Shown piece by piece: positions 34,633-42,853 of a DNA stretch of 42,853 bases; the first letter of the stretch is position 1; each line of letters starts with the position of its first letter. The position numbers and the translations under genes are program-made. The notes beneath the pieces were generated by a model that saw only the letters and a list, made by a program, of their open reading frames with translations, was not told the origin of the DNA and ran no database searches. The stretch lies in assembly GCA_020073265.1 (NCBI GenBank), contig JAIQFN010000052.1:1-42853 (forward strand), in the 5' to 3' direction. Source of the DNA: Terriglobia bacterium. Its GTDB lineage: Bacteria > Acidobacteriota > Terriglobia > Bryobacterales > Bryobacteraceae.

Positions 34633-37317
34633 CTATTCGAGACGACGCGCTCGGCGCGAGATGGTGAGATAATCTTGGTCTGCCGCGCAGTTCGCCAATT
34701 CCCGAAAGAGCTGTCTTGCTTCCCCCATCCCCGCGCGCTTGGCGCGAACTGCGCGATCGAAGTCCTCTTCGAGCGATAGCTCGGGATCTTTTAGGTTGGC
34801 GATATCGGAATGAAGCGCGGGCGGAACGCGAAAACCCAGCTGGTCCGTCAGCCGCCACACTGTGAGCCGTGCCCAAGAGACGGCCACTGGCTCGGCCGCG
34901 AGCCCCGGCGTCCGCAGAGTTTCTTCAGCGACGTGCTGGGCGTTTTCGGCATTGCCCAACATGTCGAGCGACTTCGCCTCAACCACTCGTGCCATCGCCG
35001 CGCTGCCGGTTTCGCGCGCACGCGTGAAGTCGTCCGCCGATCGCCTCGCCTCGTCGCTAGCCTGTTGAAACTGGTTCTTTGCAAACAACAGCTCCGCACG
35101 TGCCAATTCGATAGCGCCTGAGCCCGAAGAACCGGCCGCGCTAGCGCCCGCAAGGGCGCGCTCGGCGTTGGCGAGGTCGCCGCGAGCAGTGAGGATCGAG
35201 CTGAGCCCGGCTTGCGCCAAAGGTAACGAATTACTTCGCGAGAATCGAAGCTCCTCGATGGCTTGCTCGGCGGACCGCTGGGCGGCGGCTAATTGGCCGG
35301 CAGCCCGCTGTTGAGATGCGCGCACAAAAAGCAGCTCGCCCAGATCCTCATGCGCGTCTACCTTGCGGGCTTCGGCGAGCGCTTCTTCGGTTACCCGTGC
35401 GGAATCGCGCAGGCGTCCGAGCCGCAAGTACAGGTATGCGAGCTGAACCTGCACTTCGCTGGGATTGTAGCCGGTCTCTTTTTTGAGACCAATCGCCTCT
35501 TGGAAATTTTTCTCGGCGGCCGGCCAATCCTGCTTGGATTCGGCGACGACGCCGAGTCCGTTCAGGAGGTTTGCCAGTTCTGCCCGGTCGCCCAATTCGC
35601 GCGCAACTGCTGCGCCCCGGTCATAGGCCGCTTCGGCTTCGGTGAAATCTCCTTGAAAGAAGCGAGCATTGCCGCGGATCCGCCATGCCTGGCTGACGCA
35701 TTCGCGATCGCCGATCGATTCGCAGACCTGGCGCGCGTCGGTTTGCACGGCCAAGAAATCGGGATCGCGAAGAGTTTGCATGGCGCCGCCTTCGAGCAGG
35801 CGCGAGCGGGCATAAACATAGCGGGCGCCTCGCGCCTTGGCTTCCATCGCGGCTCGATGGGCGTAGTCGCGCGTTTTGACGAAATCGCGCGAGACACCGG
35901 CATTCTGTGCTTCGATCAGATCGATGCGCGGATCGTTGCCGGCCGGCTTGGGCAGTTGACGCAGCTTCTGCAAAGTCGCACTCGCGTCCGCGTTCTTGTT
36001 CCCGCGGTATTGCGCGCGCGCCAGATTCAAGCCATCTTCCAGGCTGTCTGGAAGGATGGCGAAGACCTTTTGGTAAATATCGATGGCGCGATCCCACTGC
36101 TGCAAGCTGATACGATAGCGCGCTTCGATTCCAAGCTGTTCCAGGCTGCTCAGAGATTTTGAGAGCTGAAAGGCTGCCAGGCTCTCCTGCTTCGCCCGTG
36201 TGACGTATCCGAGGGCGGCCCAGGCGTCGGCGGACGCGGCATGAATGAGTGCGTTGCCCGGGTCGGCTGCCAGCGCCGTTTGGAGGTGATCGGTAGCCGA
36301 AGTCGGATCCACACGGCGGAGCGCGTCCAGTCCTTCGGCGTAATGTCGCATGGCGCTCGCCGCCGGCCAGGAGGGAGGCGGCAGCGCGCCGTTGGCCCCG
36401 AGCACCGAGCGCAGCTTCAGGCCGAGGCGAGCCGCCAGGTCGAGTAGATTCGGGGCGCCGTCTTCGTCGATGATGGTGGCCAGGCTGCCGCCGGTGGATG
36501 CATCGTAAACCCGGAGATCGACGCGAATGCGGCAATCCGGACACACGCCGATGACGACGTAAGAACCCAGGACAAACGTATCAGCGCCTAGAGAGCGTTG
36601 GGCAAGCCGGATGAGTTCAGCCTGCCCGGACCGCAGCGCCGTCGATCCAAGGTCGGAGCGCCATCGAACCAGATCGTCCGAGGGGATGGCGCGTAGCCTG
36701 GAATCACTTGCCAGTTCCGACGTCAGCATCTCAGGCAGTGCCATCGCGAGCCAGGCCTCCGATCCGTCCTTGGAAAGGTTTCGGATGTCGAGAACGGCCA
36801 CGGATCGATGGCCCGCTGTTCCGTTTGTCACTTTGCGATGGCTCCAGAAGAAAGCAGCCGCGATACAAACGCATGCCGCCGCAACCAGCAACGCAATCCA
36901 GCGGCGTGGAGTAGCCCGCGGCTGAGGCAGCGGATCGTCCGTTTTGACTGGACTTTGCTGCTCATTGATTGCTAACGACGTTACAACTGGGGCGACGAAA
37001 CGGTAGCCGGTACCCGGCTCAGTGGCGATGAAGCGGTTTTCACCGCGCTTTTCGCCCAGCGTCTTCCGCAGAGTGGAGATGCACTGAGTGAGGTTGTTCT
37101 CTTCGACAGCCAGTCCGCCCCAAACCGCCGACAAGATTGCTTCCTTCGAGACCGTCTTCCCGGCATGCTCGACGAGCACAATGAGCGTGGCGAGCGGCTT
37201 CGGCGTCAGGGAAATGCGGACGCCGGCTTTCCAGAGCGCCGCCTGTTGCGGACACAGCAGGAAATCGGCGAATCGATACTGAACCGGATGCCCCTGCCTG
37301 GCAGCTTGGGAACTCAT
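34633..37317 (-). CDS. CadC-type winged-helix regulator with TM anchor and TPR domain
   Basis: The 894-residue protein has an OmpR/CadC-type winged-helix domain at 10-112 (LTPKPLATLIVLVEHAGKTVSKEAIL, NNLTQCISTLRKTLGE, TGYRFVAPV), one membrane helix at 141-158, and a periplasmic TolB/FlgO-like segment (~170-300: VAVLDIRNLSKDGSEAWLAMALPEML). About 550 residues of TPR-like helical repeats follow. Such one-component regulators in Acidobacteria are thought to read periplasmic signals and bind DNA while membrane-anchored. The ligand is unknown. It is divergent from the secreted cassette at 37523, a plausible target by position. Confidence 0.85.
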   Translation of the reverse strand: MSSQAARQGHPVQYRFADFLLCPQQAALWKAGVRISLTPKPLATLIVLVEHAGKTVSKEAILSAVWGGLAVEENNLTQCISTLRKTLGEKRGENRFIATEPGTGYRFVAPVVTSLAINEQQSPVKTDDPLPQPRATPRRWIALLVAAACVCIAAAFFWSHRKVTNGTAGHRSVAVLDIRNLSKDGSEAWLAMALPEMLTSELASDSRLRAIPSDDLVRWRSDLGSTALRSGQAELIRLAQRSLGADTFVLGSYVVIGVCPDCRIRVDLRVYDASTGGSLATIIDEDGAPNLLDLAARLGLKLRSVLGANGALPPPSWPAASAMRHYAEGLDALRRVDPTSATDHLQTALAADPGNALIHAASADAWAALGYVTRAKQESLAAFQLSKSLSSLEQLGIEARYRISLQQWDRAIDIYQKVFAILPDSLEDGLNLARAQYRGNKNADASATLQKLRQLPKPAGNDPRIDLIEAQNAGVSRDFVKTRDYAHRAAMEAKARGARYVYARSRLLEGGAMQTLRDPDFLAVQTDARQVCESIGDRECVSQAWRIRGNARFFQGDFTEAEAAYDRGAAVARELGDRAELANLLNGLGVVAESKQDWPAAEKNFQEAIGLKKETGYNPSEVQVQLAYLYLRLGRLRDSARVTEEALAEARKVDAHEDLGELLFVRASQQRAAGQLAAAQRSAEQAIEELRFSRSNSLPLAQAGLSSILTARGDLANAERALAGASAAGSSGSGAIELARAELLFAKNQFQQASDEARRSADDFTRARETGSAAMARVVEAKSLDMLGNAENAQHVAEETLRTPGLAAEPVAVSWARLTVWRLTDQLGFRVPPALHSDIANLKDPELSLEEDFDRAVRAKRAGMGEARQLFRELANCAADQDYLTISRRARRLE

Positions 37318-37522
37318 TGCAAAACAAGCCCTTCAGAAAATTTCAGAACTGCTCTAAGGACATTTTATGCACTCAGCGGCTATAAAAGAAGGCCCCAGGA
37401 GGCTAATTTAGACACGCATGCGTAACACAAGTACTAGACCTTCAGTTCGTAGCTGGGGCGCTCGGCCGGCAGCAGCACTCCCCGCCATGCCAGTTTAGCG
37501 AGTCGGTCGAAAAGAGGGAATT

Positions 37523-39091
37523 ATGCTCAACCTCGTCCCGGAGCGGTCGGCACACAAGCCGATCGTCACTCAGGCACTCATTCTGGCCATGCTATTCCAG
37601 GGAATTAGCTTTGCCCAAACTTACCAGTCATGCACCATCAGCAATGGACTTGCGACTGGCGTTTTTGGCGGGGTCCTTATATCCGGCACATTTACTAGCG
37701 GTGCTAGTCCCGAAACATCCTCGATCGCCGCCAACCGCGATCCGAACTCTGTCTACATGTACAGCTACACTTTCACGGGACCACTCAACGGCTTAGGTTA
37801 CACGCAGACCAGCAAGATGCCGGCGCCTCCATGTATCCTGGGGCCGCCGTGTCCGGGCCCCGGAACGGCGAGCCTTCATGTCTCCATAGCCAATGCCACC
37901 ATGGTTTCGCTCGGTTTTGAGGATTCAGCAGAACTCTTTACCGGATTCGGGTCTCTCAGCTGCGTCACTCAAAGCGGGCCTCCTCCACCACCACCTCCTC
38001 CGACATGCGGCCCTTTCAACGTAGTCCTATCAGGGGATGGCACACCGACGATCACTGCGAAGTATACGCCTGCGAATGGGAAGGATCTTCAAACGGAAGC
38101 CAGCGACTGCGGCTACATGGGGTTCGATTGGCGACAACAGGTTAAAAATCTCCCTTGTCCTAGCCCCAACACATTGAAGCCGAATGATCCTAGCGTTCTG
38201 CCTGCTGCCAATTATTGCGGAGATCCAACAGCGGGTTCCCTCACGGCCGGCGGCGCTGCGAGCGCCCCTCCCTTTGACGATCCTCCGCTCACTGGATATT
38301 CCGGATCCGGTTATAACCCTTTCCCTTTTTATTACTCGGTAGCGGACGCGACTACTATTGACAATCCGGCCACACTCAACCCGACCAACATCGTGGTCAA
38401 CAACGGTGGTAAGACATTGGAGTTCGCCGACACTCCGAGGGATTTCTGCCTGCCGACCGGCGGACTGGTCCGTCCGAGCGACCTGCGAAACCAGTACTGT
38501 GGCGGGTATTTTTCGACAGCTCCTGTGAATAGCTCGGTTGGTTTTGAGACCAGCCTGGTTGGTATCGTCGATTCCCAAACGGCATCCGCTCCTTTATACC
38601 GGTGGACCTGGATCGACACGTATAACGGATTGGCAGGAGGGACGCATAATGGACTGCCGGACAACACGTATCCCGGCTTAAGCAGCGCAGGGCCGGCCAT
38701 TCCCGGCACCGGATACGGCGGTATAACGATCACCAGCATAAACGGCGTGCCTGTGCCGCCGATTGTCCCGCCGGATCAGATCGCGATCACGGCGTCCGGG
38801 CTGGCCTACAGCCGGGTAAGCCAAACTTTCAACGGAACCGTAACGATAAAAAACACGAGCGGCGCCAGCATCACCACGCCCACGAATTTCCAAGTCGTCC
38901 TGACCGCGCTGCCATCCGGTGTGACGCTCGCAAATTCCGCGGGGACGTTTAACCAAAGTCCATACGTCACCGTTCCTACCGTGACAAGCCTGGCGCCGGG
39001 TCAGTCGGTTAGCGTCCAAGTGCGCTTCCAGAACCCATCGGGCGTGACGATCAGCTTCACGCCAGAATTCTACGCGGGGAGCTTCCAATGA
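37523..39091 (+). CDS. Secreted protein of unknown function, first gene of a PEP-CTERM pair
   Basis: I do not recognise this 522-residue protein. A signal peptide is present (residues ~10-31, ALILAMLFQGISFAQ). Then comes a Gly/Ser/Thr-rich beta region with scattered Cys, a Pro-rich linker of eight prolines at about 153-160, a second beta-rich region with Cys residues, and a C-terminal Ig-like strand domain (VTIKNTSGASITTPTNF; SVSVQVRFQNPSG). There are no enzyme motifs and no sorting signal of its own. GAGGGAATT precedes the ATG. It overlaps the next gene by ATGA, so both are made together. Confidence 0.75.
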   Translation: MLNLVPERSAHKPIVTQALILAMLFQGISFAQTYQSCTISNGLATGVFGGVLISGTFTSGASPETSSIAANRDPNSVYMYSYTFTGPLNGLGYTQTSKMPAPPCILGPPCPGPGTASLHVSIANATMVSLGFEDSAELFTGFGSLSCVTQSGPPPPPPPPTCGPFNVVLSGDGTPTITAKYTPANGKDLQTEASDCGYMGFDWRQQVKNLPCPSPNTLKPNDPSVLPAANYCGDPTAGSLTAGGAASAPPFDDPPLTGYSGSGYNPFPFYYSVADATTIDNPATLNPTNIVVNNGGKTLEFADTPRDFCLPTGGLVRPSDLRNQYCGGYFSTAPVNSSVGFETSLVGIVDSQTASAPLYRWTWIDTYNGLAGGTHNGLPDNTYPGLSSAGPAIPGTGYGGITITSINGVPVPPIVPPDQIAITASGLAYSRVSQTFNGTVTIKNTSGASITTPTNFQVVLTALPSGVTLANSAGTFNQSPYVTVPTVTSLAPGQSVSVQVRFQNPSGVTISFTPEFYAGSFQ

Positions 39092-39744
39092 GTACGCGCT
39101 TCTGGTTCCTGTTGGTCCTATGCTCGGCCGCGGCGATGGCCGATCCCATTACTTACAATGTGACGGTCGACACTTCCTCGATTTCCGGCACAGCAGGATC
39201 GCTCGACTTCAATTTCAATCCCGGTCCATTCGTGACGCAGGCTGCATCGCTTCAGATCCTGAATTTCAGTTCGAATGGGAGCTTGGCAGGCAACTGTCCA
39301 TGCGGTATAGGCGATGTCACGGGTCAGCTTCCTGCAACGGTAACTTTCGACAATGCTACAGCCTTCAACGACTACTTCGACCAGTTCACCTACGGCTCAA
39401 TACTTTCCTTCGACGTGAGTCTCTATGGGCCGGCACTGAGTTCTCCCGATGGCGTCTCCACATCGGGCAGCACGTTTGCATTTAGCATGTTCTCCGATGC
39501 AGATGGGACAGTACCGGCGCTTACCAGCGACACGACGGACGGCTTTGCGGTCACCATCGACGTGAACCTCGACGGGACTACTACGGTGACAAACTACTCG
39601 CCGCAAGCCGGTGTAACTCCGTTGGACGCCACCACTGTACCGGAGCCCAGCACGCTCAAATTAATCGGATGTTGGGGCGTCATGTTGGCCGGGTTCGCCC
39701 GTGGACAGAAACTCCGGCGGCGATTGCGCAAGTCAATCGTCTAG
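39088..39744 (+). CDS. PEP-CTERM protein (NF038129-like)
   Basis: The 218-residue protein has a signal peptide (FWFLLVLCSAAAMA) and a beta-rich body with ITYNVTVDTSSISGTAGSLD, DNATAFNDYFDQFTYGS and LSSPDGVSTSGSTFAFSMFS. It ends in a PEP-CTERM signal: VPEPSTLKLIGCWGVMLAG followed by the basic RGQKLRRRLRK. PEP-CTERM proteins are processed by exosortase and usually released to the surface or biofilm matrix. The body resembles a family I recall as NF038129, from memory. No exosortase gene is in the window. Confidence 0.88.
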   Translation: MSTRFWFLLVLCSAAAMADPITYNVTVDTSSISGTAGSLDFNFNPGPFVTQAASLQILNFSSNGSLAGNCPCGIGDVTGQLPATVTFDNATAFNDYFDQFTYGSILSFDVSLYGPALSSPDGVSTSGSTFAFSMFSDADGTVPALTSDTTDGFAVTIDVNLDGTTTVTNYSPQAGVTPLDATTVPEPSTLKLIGCWGVMLAGFARGQKLRRRLRKSIV

Positions 39745-39825
39745 TCAGGCGTTTAGTCAGGACAGACGAACCGTGCTCCGGCTGCGCTCGCCGCGCCGGC
39801 GCTGATGAAACTCTGCCATTGGTAA

Positions 39826-39975
39826 CTGAGAAGCTCCGCAAGAGAGAAGAAAGAGCTTCGAGATGAACGAAGCGCCGATGTCTACGGGCTGGCGCCGATA
39901 CAGGAAACCTCCTCGGTTCCCGAACCAAACGAGGTTGCCGTGTTGGCGGTGGGGCTGTTGGCCGTCTTGGTTTGA
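39826..39975 (+). pseudogene. Orphan PEP-CTERM-like tail (fragment)
   Basis: A short frame without a good start reads through SSVPEPNEVAVLAVGLL then AVLV and stops at TGA 39973-39975. It has the VPEP motif and hydrophobic helix of a PEP-CTERM signal but lacks the terminal basic cluster and the protein body. It lies 80 bases after an intact PEP-CTERM gene, so it is probably the leftover of a second, deleted member. Chance cannot be excluded for so short a stretch. Confidence 0.4.
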
Positions 39976-40002
39976 GAGCGCACGAGACGGGTCGTGCGCT
40001 CT
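39975..40002. terminator. Strong hairpin downstream of ahcY
   Basis: AGAGCGCACGA and TCGTGCGCTCT form a perfect 11-bp stem around GACGGG, 5 bases past the ahcY stop (and after the PEP-CTERM remnant from the other side). No clear T-run follows, so it may end transcripts with Rho or protect 3' ends from both sides. Confidence 0.6.
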
Positions 40003-40007
40003 GTTAA

Positions 40008-41438
<1,431 letters not shown>

Positions 41439-41461
41439 ACTGTCTCCAGGTCCAAAAAGTT

Positions 41462-41481
41462 ATATCTAGAAATCTAGATAT
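41462..41481. promoter_or_regulatory. Palindromic operator between ahcY and the ArsR-methyltransferase gene
   Basis: ATATCTAGA-AA-TCTAGATAT is a perfect 9-bp inverted repeat, as expected for a dimeric ArsR-type repressor. On the minus strand it lies between a TATAAC -10 (41459-41464) and the -35 area of ahcY. On the plus strand it sits just upstream of TATAAT (41487-41492). A bound repressor could therefore block both genes. Assignment to the neighbouring regulator is inference. Confidence 0.7.
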
Positions 41482-41486
41482 GTTGA

Positions 41487-41492
41487 TATAAT
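41487..41492 (+). promoter_or_regulatory. -10 box of the ArsR-methyltransferase gene
   Basis: A perfect TATAAT lies 15 bases before the ATG, with AGGA between them. The expected start of transcription leaves a leader of about ten bases. The -35 region overlaps the palindrome at 41462-41481, fitting autorepression. Confidence 0.6.
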
Positions 41493-41507
41493 AGTACAGG
41501 ACGACCC

Positions 41508-42446
41508 ATGCCGTCAATGCTCAAAAACCTTAGGCTCCTGGCCGATCCTAGCAGGCTGCGCATCCTGTTGCTGCTGGAGCGCGAGGAGCTTTCCGTGGCC
41601 GAGCTGCAGGAGATTCTGGGCATGGGGCAGAGCCGCATCTCGACGCACCTGGCGCAGTTGAAGCAGGCCGGCCTGGTGGAGGACCGGCGGCATGGCAAAA
41701 GCATTTTGTATCGCCTGAAGGCGCGCGCACGCGGCGAGTCGAAGGGGTTCGAGCAATTGCTGGCGGTGTTGCGCGAGGCCGCCTCCGAGATTCCGGAAGC
41801 CTCGCAGGATGCCGATGCGCTGCGGCTGGCGCTGCGGCGCCGCGAGGACAAGATGCGCGCCTATTTCGACGAGCTGGCGGGCAAGTTCGGGCGGCACTAC
41901 ATGCCGGGCCGGTCGTGGAAAGGCTTGGCCGAGACGCTGCTGGCGCTGCTGCCGCCGCTGGTGATCGCGGACCTGGGCGCGGGCGAGGGGACGTTTTCGC
42001 AGTTGCTGGCGCGGCGCGCGAAGAAAGTGATCGCGGTGGACAACTCGGAAAAGATGGTGGAGTACGGCGCCGAGCTGGCGCGCAAGCACGGCGTAAAGAA
42101 TCTGGAATACCGCAAGGGGGACCTGGAGGCGGTGCCGCTCAAGGACGCGAGCGTGGATCTGGCGTTCTTCAGCCAGTCGCTGCATCACGCCCAGCATCCC
42201 GAGCGCGCGGTGGCGGAGGCGTGGCGGATACTGAAGCCGGGCGGCCGGATCGTGGTGCTGGATCTGATGCGGCACAACTACGAAGAGGCGCGCGAGATGT
42301 ACGCCGATCTTTGGCTGGGCTTCACGGAAGTGGAGGCGGTGCGGTTCCTGCGGCAGGCCCGGTTCAAGAACATCGAGACGTCGGTGGTGCATCGGGAAGA
42401 AGAAGCGCCGCATTTCGAGACGTTGTTGGCGGTGGGGGAGAAGTAG
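41508..42446 (+). CDS. ArsR-family regulator fused to a SAM-dependent methyltransferase domain
   Basis: The 312-residue protein has an ArsR winged helix at 1-75 (NLRLLADPSRLRILLLLE; ELSVAELQEILGMGQSRIS; LVEDRRHGKSILYRL) without the Cys metal sites of arsenic or zinc sensors. A class I methyltransferase domain from ~115 has DLGAGEGTFSQLLA (155-168), VIAVDNSEKMVEYG, and LKPGGRIVVLDLMRHNYEEA. Such fusions lie next to methionine-cycle genes in other bacteria. Here it is divergent from ahcY, so sensing SAM or SAH by the methyltransferase fold is the natural inference. Whether it still methylates anything is unknown. Confidence 0.9.
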   Translation: MPSMLKNLRLLADPSRLRILLLLEREELSVAELQEILGMGQSRISTHLAQLKQAGLVEDRRHGKSILYRLKARARGESKGFEQLLAVLREAASEIPEASQDADALRLALRRREDKMRAYFDELAGKFGRHYMPGRSWKGLAETLLALLPPLVIADLGAGEGTFSQLLARRAKKVIAVDNSEKMVEYGAELARKHGVKNLEYRKGDLEAVPLKDASVDLAFFSQSLHHAQHPERAVAEAWRILKPGGRIVVLDLMRHNYEEAREMYADLWLGFTEVEAVRFLRQARFKNIETSVVHREEEAPHFETLLAVGEK

Positions 42447-42612
42447 TCGGGAATTGCGAATGGTGAAGACGACCCACCGTTCGGATTTTCGCGAGCACGG
42501 CCAACGTACTCGCATCTTGACCTAGACCGCTACGAGTCGTTCCACGCTCAGCTGGAAGGGTAGGATGGTTAAGAAGTCCTGGTTAATTCCGTATGACACG
42601 TTTCCAGCCGAC

Positions 42613-42628
42613 CGATGATTCGGTCTGA
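42613..42628. promoter_or_regulatory. Short stem-loop before the IS21-type element
   Basis: GACCGA-TGAT-TCGGTC forms a 6-bp stem in the otherwise featureless stretch 42447-42640. No coding frame or other signal is evident there. It may be a weak transcript end for the preceding gene. Confidence 0.3.
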
Positions 42629-42700
42629 TTTCGGTATTCTGAACTGGCCCAGTTCGGCAGTTTGTTTTGGCCCACCCAGCTGAACGAACGGGTACTCTGA

Positions 42701-42717
42701 TTCGGGCGAAGCCCGAA
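42701..42717 (+). promoter_or_regulatory. Hairpin just upstream of the transposase start
   Basis: TTCGGGC-GAA-GCCCGAA is a perfect 7-bp stem immediately before the GGAGGAG ribosome site of the transposase. Such stems can limit translation from read-through transcripts; that role is inference. Confidence 0.5.
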
Positions 42718-42731
42718 GCGGAGGAGACTCG

Positions 42732-42853
42732 TTGGACTGGAGAGCCAAAGTGGAGCTGTTTGAGCAGATTCGCCGAGAGTACGAGTTCGGCGTGGGAACG
42801 ATCGCGGGCGTGGCCAAGAAACTAGGCGTGCACCGGCGAATGGTACGGGAAGC
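42732..42853 (+). CDS. istA: IS21-family transposase IstA, N-terminal part (cut by window edge)
   Basis: The 40 visible codons read [20 protein letters not shown] and go on to [15 protein letters not shown], the N-terminal helix-turn-helix of IstA-type transposases. The DDE catalytic domain and the partner ATPase istB would lie beyond the edge. The start is TTG 42732 after GGAGGAGACTC. Family assignment rests on this N-terminal motif only. Confidence 0.75.
   Translation, partial: MDWRAKVELFEQIRREYEFGVGTIAGVAKKLGVHRRMVRE

Larger units (their letters stand above)
42640..42853 (+). mobile_element. Left end of an IS21-family insertion sequence
   Basis: TGAACTGGCCCAG begins near 42640 and a second TGGCCCA copy follows 23 bases after the first, as in the paired terminal repeats of IS21-type elements. 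The transposase start follows at 42732. The exact outer boundary and the right end are not determinable, since the element runs off the window. Confidence 0.65.

Noticed and set aside
41439-41507. SAH or SAM riboswitch before ahcY
   Set aside because: Only 69 bases separate the divergent genes, and the likely ahcY leader is about a dozen bases, too short for either fold. The palindrome explains the region better.

Overview
The window is GC-rich, densely coded chromosomal DNA from what looks like an Acidobacteriota member, probably of the Solibacter/Bryobacter branch. That placement is inference from several traits together: a secreted PEP-CTERM protein, a large winged-helix/TPR membrane regulator, a long Rho with a disordered N-terminal tail, and dispersed intergenic palindromes. 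No rRNA, tRNA, plasmid or phage gene was seen. Apart from the left end of an IS21-type element at the right edge, the region is core housekeeping sequence with small lineage-specific inserts.

Layout. 1-5800 is a mixed left flank: the glnA start, two small secreted proteins, a creatininase-like protein with an altered active-site motif, a cupin-aroF pair, an NCS2 purine permease, an HXXEE membrane protein, and a glyoxalase-type gene that has lost its middle. 5932-7827 is rplU-rpmA-obg plus a small protein resembling the C-terminus of flagellar rod/hook proteins. 7845-20901 (minus strand) is a complex I operon in the order nuoA-C-D-E-F-G-H-J-K-L-M-N. It has no nuoB and no nuoI, so two indispensable Fe-S subunits must be encoded elsewhere. 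21020-25311 (plus) holds an orphan thiS, a MerR regulator with a clear sigma-70 promoter, a CtpA-type protease and guaA.

25324-33162 (minus) is a quality-control and information-processing run transcribed clpX-lon-engB-rho-mutL, without clpP or tig beside clpX. 33544-34614 is a Gfo/Idh/MocA oxidoreductase. 34633-39744 pairs an 894-residue CadC/TPR-type regulator with a divergent two-gene secreted cassette ending in a PEP-CTERM protein; a second, orphan PEP-CTERM-like tail lies just downstream. 40008-42446 pairs ahcY with a divergent ArsR-methyltransferase fusion. The 69-bp gap between them contains a perfect 9+2+9 palindrome placed to control both promoters, which suggests a SAM/SAH-sensing switch on the gene that removes SAH.

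Two repeat families cut across these units. One is an octamer repeat (AAGGAACY-like, mostly as inverted pairs) between nuoE and nuoF, after thiS, and between clpX and lon. The other is a REP-like element (GTGGGGCRGCCAATC followed by a GCCGGC hairpin) in three copies at or near gene 3' ends. The strongest leads are the ahcY/ArsR-methyltransferase switch, the missing nuoB/nuoI, and the octamer repeats.
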